Assembly: GCA_036557785.1 (NCBI GenBank)
Contig: DATBGZ010000003.1
Coordinates: 1 to 64,000 of the forward strand
Reading direction: 5' to 3'
DNA: 64,000 nt
Source of the DNA: DATBGZ01 sp036557785
Lineage (GTDB): Bacteria > Actinomycetota > Actinomycetes > Mycobacteriales > Micromonosporaceae
Shown here: one piece after another, positions 24,603 to 32,650 of the stretch
Numbering within the stretch: the stretch's first letter is position 1
Layout: each line of letters opens with the position of its first letter
Position numbers and translations under genes: made by a program
The notes under the pieces: generated by a model
The model's input: only the letters and a program-made list of their open reading frames with translations
What the model was told of the DNA's origin: nothing
The model's database searches: none

Positions 24603-26819
24603 GTGGAAGCCAGAGAGGTCACGGTCGGCGGGTTGTTCCGGGGCGATGTCCGGTTGCTCGTGCCGCGCTACCAGCGACAGTACGTGTGGAGCAAGAAGAA
24701 CTGGGCGGCGCTGTGGAACGACGTGGTCGGGGCGATCGCCCGGCAGACCGAAACAGACGAGCCGCCCCGGCACTTCCTCGGCGCGGTGGTGCTGCGCAGC
24801 CAGAGCCTGGGCGGTGCGACCACCATGGTGGAGCGGCAGGTCATCGACGGGCAGCAACGCCTGGCGACCCTGCAGGTCCTCTTCGCCGCGATCCGTGAGG
24901 TTGCGCAGACCTCCGGTGCGCAGGCCCGGTACCTCGCCGCGCTCGGCAAGCTCATCCGCAACGACGACGAGATGAGCAGTGACGAGGACGACCGCTTCAA
25001 GCTCTGGCCGACCCGATACGACTGGGTGGCGTTCCGCGTCGCGATGGAACGGCAACAGCGGCAGCCGGCCAGTGGTGCGCACCCGCTTGTGCAGGCTCGG
25101 GTGTACTTCATGTCGGTCGTCGGCCACTGGCTGCGCCATGGCGGCGCCGCCGACGTCGACGCCAAGCTCGACCGCCTGCTGACGCTGGTCAACCATGGGC
25201 TGAGGCTGATCGTCATCGATCTCGCGGCGGACGACAACCCACAGATCATATTTGAAAGCCTCAACGCTCGGGGGCTGCCGCTGCAGACCTCGGATCTCGT
25301 GCGCAATCACATCTTCCACCTCGCCGAGACGCAGCGGCTCAACTCGGACCGGCTCTACGAGGAGCATTGGGCCCGGTTCGAGGACGGCTTCTGGCACCAG
25401 GGATCGGGTAAGGCTCCGCGCGGCGGCACACGCCTGGACACGTTCCTGGCCTACTACCTGGCCATGGAGCTGCGCCGGACGCTGAACCAGCAGGAGCTCT
25501 ACCCGACCTTCCGGGCCTACCTCGCCGAGCGGTCGCAGGCACTGCCGACGGTGCTCGCCCGCTTCGCGGCGTACGGAGACCTGTTCCGCGCACTGGACCA
25601 ACGGGTGGACCTGGACCCCTACGAGGCGCGATTCATGGCCCGGCTGGACGTGCTCGGCACCGACGCGGTCCAGCCACTGGTGCTGTTCATCTTCGGTGAG
25701 TACGAGTCGAGGCTGCGCCGCTCAATGCTCGAGGTGCTCGAGTCGTACCTCATCCGCCGCGTCATCGTCGGCGGCGCGGCGCGAGAGTACGGGAGCGTGG
25801 CCGCTGCCGTCCTGCGCCGGCTCGCCGCCACGCCGCGCCAACCCGTACGAGCGGTACGCGAGCAACTGGCGAGCTACACGTCCGCCGACACGGCGTGGCC
25901 CGGCGACTCCGACGTGCTGGCGTTCGCCCGGGACCGCTCGATGGCCCAGATCCAGGCTCGCCGGATCCGGCTGATTCTCAGCGTCATCGAGCAGGGCATG
26001 CGTACGCCACGGCACGAGCGGTTCGCGTACGACATCGACGATCTGACCCTCGAGCACCTGATGCCGAGGTCATGGAACGAGCACTGGCCGCCGAGGGACC
26101 CAGCGTCGGCGCTGCGCCGCGCTCGGCTCGTCTTCACGCTGGGCAACCTCACGCTCATCACGGGTCCGCTCAACACCGACCTCGGTAACGGACCCTGGGC
26201 CCGCAAGCGCCAGGAGCTCAACCGCTACAGCCGGCTGTTGCTCAACCAGGCGCTGCCGGACGTCTGGGACGAGGCCGCGATCCTCGCCCGTGGCGACCAG
26301 TTCGCCCAGGTCCTGGTCAAGTCGCTTCCCGGGCCCGACTCCGACGTGCCCCGGTTCGCCGCGGGTGAGCCAGACACCACGACCGATGGCATCGAGGCAG
26401 GTATCGACCTCGACACGGTCGACGTCGATGAGTCGCTGGCCGACGAGGAGGACGAGACGCTCGCCGAGGAGCTGGACGGAGAGTCCGAGGTGGAGTCCGA
26501 TGTGGACACCGACGCCGCCTCGACGCCGCCGGGGGCCTCGGTCCCCCGACCCCGGGCCGTGGCGGTACCGCCCGCCGAGGACCTGATGGTGGCGCACATC
26601 TTCGAGGTGCTCGAGTCCCAGCCGGCGAGCACCAAGCTCACGGCGGGCCAGTTCCACCGCACCGCGTCGAGCGTCTACCCGGAGCGCCGGCCCAGCCAAC
26701 GGGCGTTCGCCACTCTCATCGACAGCGGAACGGTCAGCGGCATCGAGATCACCGTCAATCGCAGCGGCCACCGCGCGGTCAAACTCGCCCGTCGCCGTCC
26801 CGCCGCCCGCTCCCGCTAG
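24603..26819 (+). CDS. GmrSD-like DUF262/DUF1524 nuclease protein
   Basis: From GTG 24603 the protein has 738 residues. The N-terminal DUF262 (ParB/Srx-like NTPase) domain has LVPRYQRQYVWSKKNW (about 20-35), FLGAVVLRS and VIDGQQRLATLQ. A helical middle follows. At about residue 481 the DUF1524 HNH-type nuclease motif LTLEHLMPRSWNEHW appears, followed by LGNLTLITGPLN. In GmrSD these act together to restrict phage DNA carrying glucosylated hydroxymethylcytosine; DUF262-DUF1524 fusions are widespread defence genes. Unusual here are a very acidic linker (about 600-640: DEEDETLAEELDGESEVESD) and a basic C-terminal domain of about 75 residues. It stands alone. Confidence 0.88.
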   Translation: MEAREVTVGGLFRGDVRLLVPRYQRQYVWSKKNWAALWNDVVGAIARQTETDEPPRHFLGAVVLRSQSLGGATTMVERQVIDGQQRLATLQVLFAAIREVAQTSGAQARYLAALGKLIRNDDEMSSDEDDRFKLWPTRYDWVAFRVAMERQQRQPASGAHPLVQARVYFMSVVGHWLRHGGAADVDAKLDRLLTLVNHGLRLIVIDLAADDNPQIIFESLNARGLPLQTSDLVRNHIFHLAETQRLNSDRLYEEHWARFEDGFWHQGSGKAPRGGTRLDTFLAYYLAMELRRTLNQQELYPTFRAYLAERSQALPTVLARFAAYGDLFRALDQRVDLDPYEARFMARLDVLGTDAVQPLVLFIFGEYESRLRRSMLEVLESYLIRRVIVGGAAREYGSVAAAVLRRLAATPRQPVRAVREQLASYTSADTAWPGDSDVLAFARDRSMAQIQARRIRLILSVIEQGMRTPRHERFAYDIDDLTLEHLMPRSWNEHWPPRDPASALRRARLVFTLGNLTLITGPLNTDLGNGPWARKRQELNRYSRLLLNQALPDVWDEAAILARGDQFAQVLVKSLPGPDSDVPRFAAGEPDTTTDGIEAGIDLDTVDVDESLADEEDETLAEELDGESEVESDVDTDAASTPPGASVPRPRAVAVPPAEDLMVAHIFEVLESQPASTKLTAGQFHRTASSVYPERRPSQRAFATLIDSGTVSGIEITVNRSGHRAVKLARRRPAARSR

Positions 26820-26857
26820 CGACCCCTTCCTTCCGTGATCTTTGCGCCTTCTCCCCA

Positions 26858-26915
26858 CGATCTTGAGCTTATCGTCGTGAGTCGATCTCCGATCACAGCG
26901 CTATGCCCAAGATCG
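26858..26915. repeat. 58-bp palindromic repeat, copy A
   Basis: The element runs from CGATCTTGAGC to GCCCAAGATCG, its ends forming an imperfect inverted repeat. The inside reads GTCGTGAGTCGATCTCC. It lies between the DUF262 gene and the 3' end of the acetyltransferase gene. It is nearly the reverse complement of copy B at 27433-27490; aligned over 58 positions I count about nine differences. Confidence 0.8.
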
Positions 26916-26936
26916 CGAGAAGCCCGCGGGGGTTCT

Positions 26937-27395
26937 TTACAAGCGGCGGGTCATGAAGGCGCTGTTGGGGTCGCGGCGGTAGTCGCCGAACGGCTCGCAC
27001 TCGACGAACCCGAACTTCGCGTAGAGCGCCCGGGCCGGGGCGTGGAACACGCCCGAGCCCGTTTCCAGGCTCAGCCGCGCGAATCCCTGAGATCGCGCCT
27101 CGTCGATAATACGGGCCAGCAGTGCGGAGGCGACGCCACTGCGACGGCGCTCGCCGATCGTGCGCATCGACTTCAGTTCGCCGTGGGTGTCGTCCAGGCG
27201 CTTGAGCGCACCGCACCCGACGAGATCGTCGCCGTCCCACACCGACCAGAACGTGATCCCCGGTGCACGCAGGCCATCGAGGTCCAGCGCATGCCGGCTC
27301 TCCGGTTCGGGCGTGGCGGCCCGCATGTCCGCGAGGTGCTCCGCAAGCAATGCCGCGATCTCAGGCCCGGTCAGGTCGTCCACCATGATCCGCAC
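26937..27395 (-). CDS. GNAT-family N-acetyltransferase
   Basis: GTG 27395 (VRIMVDDLTGPEIAALLAEH) gives 152 residues; TTG 27404 and ATG 27386 are alternatives. The acetyl-CoA-binding motif is RTIGERRRSGVASALLARII (R-x-x-G-x-G/A type, here RRSGVA). It is followed by LSLETGSGVFHAPARALYAK and FGFVECEPFGDY, the usual GNAT C-terminal strands. Homologues are small acetyltransferases of unknown substrate. The gene is bracketed by two inverted copies of a 58-bp palindromic repeat. Confidence 0.9.
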   Translation of the reverse strand: MRIMVDDLTGPEIAALLAEHLADMRAATPEPESRHALDLDGLRAPGITFWSVWDGDDLVGCGALKRLDDTHGELKSMRTIGERRRSGVASALLARIIDEARSQGFARLSLETGSGVFHAPARALYAKFGFVECEPFGDYRRDPNSAFMTRRL

Positions 27396-27432
27396 GACGA
27401 CCAATGCTAGCGGCGACCTCGCCCGCCTCCCG

Positions 27433-27490
27433 CGATCTTGGGCTAAGCGTTGTCATTGGAGATCGACTCACGACGCTATGCCCAAGATCG
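27433..27490. repeat. 58-bp palindromic repeat, copy B (inverted)
   Basis: The element runs from CGATCTTGGGC to GCCCAAGATCG with GGAGATCGACTCACGACG inside, in the opposite orientation to copy A. Its 11-bp arms pair perfectly. It lies 38 bases upstream of the acetyltransferase start, within the promoter region, and immediately before a 21-bp tandem duplication. Confidence 0.8.
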
Positions 27491-27528
27491 CGGAGAAGGA
27501 GGTCACGATCGCGGAGAAGGAGGTCACG
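27487..27528. repeat. 21-bp tandem duplication
   Basis: Two identical 21-bp units beginning ATCGCGGAGAAGGAGGTCAC at 27487 and 27508 are followed by the start of a third (ATCGCAGAG). The first unit grows out of the last four bases of repeat copy B. It lies between the acetyltransferase promoter and the aldolase 3' end and codes for nothing I recognise. Confidence 0.85.
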
Positions 27529-27551
27529 ATCGCAGAGGAACGGGCGAGGGT

Positions 27552-28439
27552 TCAGGTGCTCGGGTATTTCGCGAGGATCTCGCGGAGGCGCGCGGCGAAG
27601 CGCAGCGACTCGTCGTGCTCGCGCTGCCAGATGTTGCGCCCGAAGATGAGGCCCGTGGCACCGGCCTCCATCGACTCGCGTGCCTTCTCGACCATCGTCT
27701 CGTCGCCGGCCTTCTCTCCGCCGGAGATGAGCACGAGGGTACGAGCCGCGGACCGGACGACCGCGTTCACGGCCTCCTGGCTGGAGAACTCCCGGTCGTA
27801 CGCGCTCGGCACACCCGTGCGCTTGCGCGGGTCCGGGAAGTTCACCTTCACCACGTCGGCCCCGAGCTCACTCGCCGTGCGCGCCGCGTAGTCGACCGCG
27901 TAGAAGGAGTCCTTGCCGCCCTTCGCGTCCACGGCCGAGCCGCGTGGGTAGGCCCAGACCACCAGCGGCATGCCCAGGCGGTGGGCGTCCTCGCGGATGC
28001 GCCGCAACTGGGTGAAGTCGGTCTCGGCGGCCGGCGTGCCGACGTAGAGGGTGTAGCCGACGGCGTCGGCCCCGAGCCGTACGGCGTCCTCGACCGTGGC
28101 GTGTACGGGGGAGAGAGCCTCGGTGTCGGGCGGGAGGTCCGTCTTGCCGCTGAGCTTGAGGATCAACGGCACTTCACCGGCGTAGTCCCAGAAGAACTTC
28201 TCGGCGACACCGATCTGGATGGCGATGCCGTTGAAGCCGCCCTCGACCGCGAGCCGGATGATGTAGCGCGGGTCCGTCGAGGCCGGATTGGCGACGAAGT
28301 CGCGCGGCCCATGCTCGAGACCCTGGTCGTACGGGAGGAAGATGCCCGTGCCGTTGCCCAGGCCGTGCCGGAACAGGATCCGGTGCAGCCGTGCCTTCTT
28401 GCCCGAGCCGAGCCCGATCTCGTCCAGTAACGGCCTCAT
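27552..28439 (-). CDS. fbaB: class I fructose-bisphosphate aldolase (DhnA/FbaB type)
   Basis: ATG 28439 gives 295 residues. It matches the DeoC/FbaB TIM-barrel family: GIFLPYDQGLEHGPRDFV near the start, then VGYTLYVGT. The Schiff-base lysine is in GADVVKVNFPDP, the phosphate-binding GG is in LISGGEK, and GLIFGRNIWQR lies near the end. The enzyme cleaves fructose 1,6-bisphosphate to dihydroxyacetone phosphate and glyceraldehyde 3-phosphate, or runs in reverse in gluconeogenesis. It lies downstream of a UvrD-like helicase on the same strand, 213 bases apart and probably unlinked. Confidence 0.92.
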   Translation of the reverse strand: MRPLLDEIGLGSGKKARLHRILFRHGLGNGTGIFLPYDQGLEHGPRDFVANPASTDPRYIIRLAVEGGFNGIAIQIGVAEKFFWDYAGEVPLILKLSGKTDLPPDTEALSPVHATVEDAVRLGADAVGYTLYVGTPAAETDFTQLRRIREDAHRLGMPLVVWAYPRGSAVDAKGGKDSFYAVDYAARTASELGADVVKVNFPDPRKRTGVPSAYDREFSSQEAVNAVVRSAARTLVLISGGEKAGDETMVEKARESMEAGATGLIFGRNIWQREHDESLRFAARLREILAKYPST

Positions 28440-28652
28440 CGCGTACCCCCTCAGCCTCACTCCGCGGGCCGACGGTGTGGGCACCGCGGTTGGCAGGCCC
28501 GGCGTGCTGTCCCCGATGTCCACGCCGGGCCGCCTCGTACCCAAGCGTCATCCTCGCCGCCTCCGCCGAGGAAGACACGATGGTCATGAGAGGAGGGGCC
28601 ACAGGTCCCGAACCGGTCACGGGGCGCGGAACCGTCGAAACACGAACGGTTC

Positions 28653-30671
28653 TTACTGGAACAGGTCGTCGAGGGTGGGCAGGGCGACCCGTGCGGTGGC
28701 GTTGCCGCGGGCGCCGGGCGCTGGTGCGGCGGGTCGGTCCTCGCGTACGTCCATTGTGGATACTGCCGCCTCGTCGAGGAACCGGCTCGCGACGGCGAAG
28801 CTGTGCTTGTCGTCCAGCCCACGGCGGTGGTGCGGCATGCGCAGCGGTGTGTAGATGGCGAGTTCGTCGCGCGCCCGCGTCGCGGCGACGTAGAACAGGC
28901 GCTTCTCCTCGATGAGTCCGGCGGCTGAGCCGAGCGCCATGTCCGAGGGAAAGGCTCCGTCGACCGCGTGGATGACGTGGACGGTGTCCCACTCCAATCC
29001 CTTGGCTGAGTGCACCGTGGAGAGCGTCAGGTAATCCTCGTCGATATGCGGTGGACCTGCGAGGTCGCTGGTGGAGGCTGGCGGATCGAGCGTGAGGTTG
29101 GCGACGTATTCGGCGAGCGTGGGCGACCCGGAGGCGGCGCCGACGAGGCGGTCGAGGTCACCCAGGCGTGCCGGGTGGTCCGGGTAGCGCGCGGTGAGCA
29201 GTGGCCGTACGACCTCGAGGACCGCCTGGGCCCGCTCCGACACCCCGCCTCGGCCACGGGCCGCGACCAGCGTGTCGAGGGTCGCGGCGAGCGCCGTCCG
29301 CGCCGCTGGTGGCGCGACCGCCACCGCGTCGGGGTGGCGCCGCTCGGGGTCGGGTTCCGTCACACGCAGGGCGTCGAGGATGCCCTGCGCCCGCGCCGGC
29401 CCGATGCCGTTATGCAGGCGCAGCAACCGGAACCAGGCCAGCTCGTCGAGTGGGTTGTCCAGCAGCCGTACGCCCGCGATGAAGTCCTTGACGTGGGCCG
29501 CCTCCAGGAACTTCAGACCGCCGTACTTGACGTACGGCACGCGACGGCTGGTCAGCTCCACCTCGAGCAGGTCGCTGTGGTGCGCGGCCCGCATGAGCAC
29601 TGCCTGTGTCCTCAGTGGACGGCCCTCGTCCAGCGCCTCCAGGACGCGGTCGGCCACCGCGCGTGCCTCGGCCGCGGCGTCACGGCAGCGCGTCAGACGG
29701 GGCCGCGCTCCACCGTGGCGTTGCGAGTGCAGCCGCAGCGTCGGCCCGCCGGCGTCGGGCCGGATGGCGTTGGCGAGGTCGAGGATGCGCTGGCGGGACC
29801 GGAAGTTCTGCTCCAGGCAGACCGTGCGCGCGTGCGGCAGGTCTTCGGCCAACTGGACCAGGTGCCGGCTGTCGGCGCCCCGGAACCCGTAGACCGCCTG
29901 GGCGTCGTCGCCGACCACGGTCAGCCCGGTGCCGTCGGGCCGCAGCAGCCGCACGATATCGACCTGGATCTGGTTGACGTCCTGGTACTCGTCGACGAGC
30001 ACATGGTCCCAGCGAGCGGCGATTGCCGGTCCCAGGGCGGGGTCCCGGAGCAGGGCGCGCCAGCCGAGTAGCAGGTCGTCGAAGTCCAGCAGCGACCGTT
30101 CTCGCTTGCGTGCCACATAGCCCTTGAAGAGATCGAGGATCGTGTCCGTATAGGGAAGGCACCACGGTGCGTTCGCGGCTATCACGTCCCGTGCGGGCAC
30201 GCCGGTGTTGACCGCCCGGGAGTAGATGTCCTGGAGCGTCTCGCCGCGCGGGAAGCGCTGGGCATTTCCCGACAGGCCGTACTCGTGGCGCAGCAGGTCC
30301 ATGAGGTCGTGCGCGTCGCCGGGGTCGAGCACCGACATGGAGGTGGCCTGGCTCAGGGCCTGCGCGTGCTCGGCAACGAGCCGGTACGCCACCGCATGGA
30401 ACGTGCCGCCCCACAGCTTGGCGGCCGCGTCGCGCCGGTCGCAGATGGTGGCGGCGCGGGAGAGCATCTCCTCGGCCGCGCGGCGGGTGAAGGTGAGCAG
30501 CAGGATCCGCTCGGGTTCGACGCCACGGTCGATCAGCGCCGCGACCCGGGCCACCAGCGTGCGCGTCTTGCCGGTGCCGGCTCCGGCAACCACGATCAGC
30601 GGAGCGTCACCGTGCGCTGCCGCGGCGAGTTGTGCGTCGTCGAGCCCGTCGTCCCACCGAGTATCGAACAC
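28653..30671 (-). CDS. UvrD/Rep-type superfamily 1 DNA helicase
   Basis: GTG 30671 gives 672 residues. Superfamily 1A motifs are all present: Q-motif LDDAQLAAAAHGDAPLIVVA, Walker A AGAGTGKTRT (29-38), motif Ia LLLTFTRRAAEEM, motif II LVDEYQDVN, motif III VVGDDAQAVYGFRGAD, motif IV LEQNFRSRQRIL, motif V TVHSAKGLEWDTV and motif VI LFYVAATRARDEL. It unwinds DNA 3'-5' and probably acts in repair or at stalled forks. No nuclease or HRDC domain follows motif VI; the C-terminus is a short Ala/Arg tail ending LPTLDDLFQ. Confidence 0.93.
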   Translation of the reverse strand: MFDTRWDDGLDDAQLAAAAHGDAPLIVVAGAGTGKTRTLVARVAALIDRGVEPERILLLTFTRRAAEEMLSRAATICDRRDAAAKLWGGTFHAVAYRLVAEHAQALSQATSMSVLDPGDAHDLMDLLRHEYGLSGNAQRFPRGETLQDIYSRAVNTGVPARDVIAANAPWCLPYTDTILDLFKGYVARKRERSLLDFDDLLLGWRALLRDPALGPAIAARWDHVLVDEYQDVNQIQVDIVRLLRPDGTGLTVVGDDAQAVYGFRGADSRHLVQLAEDLPHARTVCLEQNFRSRQRILDLANAIRPDAGGPTLRLHSQRHGGARPRLTRCRDAAAEARAVADRVLEALDEGRPLRTQAVLMRAAHHSDLLEVELTSRRVPYVKYGGLKFLEAAHVKDFIAGVRLLDNPLDELAWFRLLRLHNGIGPARAQGILDALRVTEPDPERRHPDAVAVAPPAARTALAATLDTLVAARGRGGVSERAQAVLEVVRPLLTARYPDHPARLGDLDRLVGAASGSPTLAEYVANLTLDPPASTSDLAGPPHIDEDYLTLSTVHSAKGLEWDTVHVIHAVDGAFPSDMALGSAAGLIEEKRLFYVAATRARDELAIYTPLRMPHHRRGLDDKHSFAVASRFLDEAAVSTMDVREDRPAAPAPGARGNATARVALPTLDDLFQ

Positions 30672-30840
30672 ACGTTGGACCCTACCGCACCCGACCTGAC
30701 CACTCCAGCGCCGACACGGCTTGGCTCACCAGATTCGATATCGGAACGGATCGGGTCTTGCGCATGCGCGTATGACGACGCGATGATGTGCCCGCGGTAC
30801 GGGGGTCCCGCACTGTGGTGCCCCCACGACCACGGGGGAC

Positions 30841-30948
30841 ATGATGGACAGTGCGGTAGCGCGGCTGGGCGCATGGGCAGCTCAGGCGCAGCAGCCGGGA
30901 TCGGCGGCGCAGCCACTCGCCGACCCGGTGGGTCGGTCCGCAGCATGA
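30841..30948 (+). CDS. possible 35-aa leader ORF of the type VII locus
   Basis: ATG 30841, directly preceded by GGGGGAC, opens a 35-codon frame (MMDSAVARLGAWAAQAQQPG and onward). Its TGA at 30946-30948 overlaps the ATG of the EspC-like gene (ATGA). The rest of the operon also uses 4-nt overlaps, so this small frame may be a genuine coupled gene or leader. The product would be a short Ala/Gln-rich helix; no homology is claimed. Confidence 0.4.
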   Translation: MMDSAVARLGAWAAQAQQPGSAAQPLADPVGRSAA

Positions 30949-31265
30949 CCCGACCGATCTCGGCCCTCGCCGAGGGCTTGTTCGCGCACGCGGCGAGCCT
31001 GCGTCGAGTGGCCGCCCGCGTCGGCACCGGGCACGCCGCCGCCGCATACGTCAACCTCGATCGCCGTGCCTTCGGCCTGGCCTGTCAGTTCATGGCCGAC
31101 TTCCTCGACCGGAGCATGCAGGTCACCGTGGACGCTCTGGCGGCCAGTGCGGACGACCTGCGAAGGCTCTCCGACATGGTGGAGGCGGTCGGCACCGGCT
31201 TCGTGGACGGTGACGACGAGGCCCGCCGCGCGGTCCGCTACCCGATGGTGCGGCTTCCGCTGTGA
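30945..31265 (+). CDS. EspC/DUF2580-like type VII secretion target
   Basis: ATG 30945 gives 106 residues. It is a WXG100-sized helical hairpin with the DUF2580/EspC pattern: LAEGLFAHAASLRRVAARVG, then NLDRRAFGLACQFMADFLDR and DALAASADDLRRLSDMVEAV. After the second helix, FVDGD (F86 to D90) fits an aromatic-x-x-x-Asp export signal. EspC-like proteins are exported by ESX systems, usually as partners of a larger substrate. The gene overlaps the next by GTGA. No ESX ATPase or membrane component lies in this window, so export would rely on a system encoded elsewhere. Confidence 0.75.
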   Translation: MTRPISALAEGLFAHAASLRRVAARVGTGHAAAAYVNLDRRAFGLACQFMADFLDRSMQVTVDALAASADDLRRLSDMVEAVGTGFVDGDDEARRAVRYPMVRLPL

Positions 31266-32650
31266 CCGCGCCCGCGCCCCCGCTCGTCGCGGAGCGGGTC
31301 GATACCACGCCGGTCTACGCGGGGGTCACGCTCGTCGAGAGCATCGTCGATGTCAAGAACAGCATCCGGTCGGGGTCCTGGTCGAGCGCGGCGATCGGGT
31401 CCGTCTATGTCAGCGCCGACCTCACGCTCTCCTACCTCGACCCGCTCGGCACGGTCGCGAGCTGGATCGTGGCGATGTGCCTGGAACATATCGAGCCGCT
31501 CACCGAGGTTCTCGACCTGCTCGGTGGCGACCCGGACGCGGTGACTGCTCAGGCACAGACCTGGTACAACGTCGCGACCAATACCCGCCAGGCGGCCGAC
31601 GAGCTTCGCGAGGCCGTGTGGCGCGAGATTCCACAGTGGACCGGCGCGTCGGCCGACGAGTACCGGGCGGCCGCGGCGACCCGGCTGATCGTGTTGCAGG
31701 GGTGTGCCGAGGCCGCCGAGGCGAAGGCGGCGGCGACCCAGCTGGCGGGCGCGGTCGTGCTCGTGTCCCGCAAGATGGTCCGGGACCTCATCGCGGACTG
31801 TGTCGCGACGCTGGCGGTCCGGTCGGTCGAGTGGCAGACCGAGGTCGCGGTGACCCTCGGCGGCGCCACGCCCTGGGTGGGTGCGCAGATCGCCACGCTC
31901 TGCGCCAAGTGGGTGGCGCGCGTCGCCAAGGTGGTTGACGAGCTGGTCGTCAGCCTGCGCCGGCTCTCCGCCCTGGTCGACCGGGTTGACGAGCTGACGG
32001 TCGAACTCAGCGCGCAGTCGCGCACCGGCTCGGCGGTGCCACCACCGAGCGACACAGACCACGATGGTCGCCCCGACGTACTGGACCCGGATGCGGACGG
32101 CGATGCGGTCCTGGACGACCGCGACGGGGACCTGCTGCCCGACATCGCGCCGCCGCGCAGCGGGTTTCCGTACCTGCCCACCAAGGCGTTGGAGCCGCGG
32201 TACGTCGGCGAGACGGACCCGGCGATCGCGACGGAGATCTTCGGCGTGCCGAGCGACGGCGTGCGGTACCTGACGCCGGACGAGGCCGAGGGGTACCGGG
32301 TCTTCGTCCGCGATGGCCTGCTCTACCAGACCAACGGCGAGTTGCTTGACACCACCGACGCGTCGAGCCTGCATTCGGGGGACGGCGTGGCGATCTTCGT
32401 GATGGACCCACAGGGCAATCTCTACGTGTCCACCGAACACGAGGTCGGCGCGTTCCACCATTCGAGCTTCCTGGCCGGCCAGCCCGTCGCTGGCGCGGGG
32501 GAGATCGTCGTCGAGGATGGGAGGATCGTCGGGATGAGCGACGCCAGCGGCCATTACCGGCCGCCACCGCAGTTCCTGCAGCAGGTGCTCGACCAGTTGC
32601 AGATCCAGGGCCTGGACATCTCCGGACTCGAAGAGGAGCCGTACTGGTGA
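31262..32650 (+). CDS. putative type VII effector: WXG100-like, Ca2+-type repeats, C-terminal FHHSSF/SGHYRP domain
   Basis: GTG 31262 overlaps the previous stop (GTGA) and gives 462 residues. Residues 20-250 are helical with a WXG100-like turn (PQWTGASADEYR, W126-x-G128). Residues 264-294 carry two DxDxDG-type loops (DTDHDGRPDVLDPDADGD, then DDRDGDLLPD), the thrombospondin type-3/dockerin-like Ca2+-binding pattern. The C-terminus (about 335-462) is compact, with VFVRDGLLYQ, VAIFVMDPQGNLYV, FHHSSF (398-403), AGEIVVEDGRI and SGHYRP (429-434). The layout (export helix bundle, linker, C-terminal domain) is that of polymorphic toxins secreted by type VII systems. I cannot name the C-terminal activity; the paired His are candidate catalytic or metal residues. 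Confidence 0.65.
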   Translation: MTAPAPPLVAERVDTTPVYAGVTLVESIVDVKNSIRSGSWSSAAIGSVYVSADLTLSYLDPLGTVASWIVAMCLEHIEPLTEVLDLLGGDPDAVTAQAQTWYNVATNTRQAADELREAVWREIPQWTGASADEYRAAAATRLIVLQGCAEAAEAKAAATQLAGAVVLVSRKMVRDLIADCVATLAVRSVEWQTEVAVTLGGATPWVGAQIATLCAKWVARVAKVVDELVVSLRRLSALVDRVDELTVELSAQSRTGSAVPPPSDTDHDGRPDVLDPDADGDAVLDDRDGDLLPDIAPPRSGFPYLPTKALEPRYVGETDPAIATEIFGVPSDGVRYLTPDEAEGYRVFVRDGLLYQTNGELLDTTDASSLHSGDGVAIFVMDPQGNLYVSTEHEVGAFHHSSFLAGQPVAGAGEIVVEDGRIVGMSDASGHYRPPPQFLQQVLDQLQIQGLDISGLEEEPYW

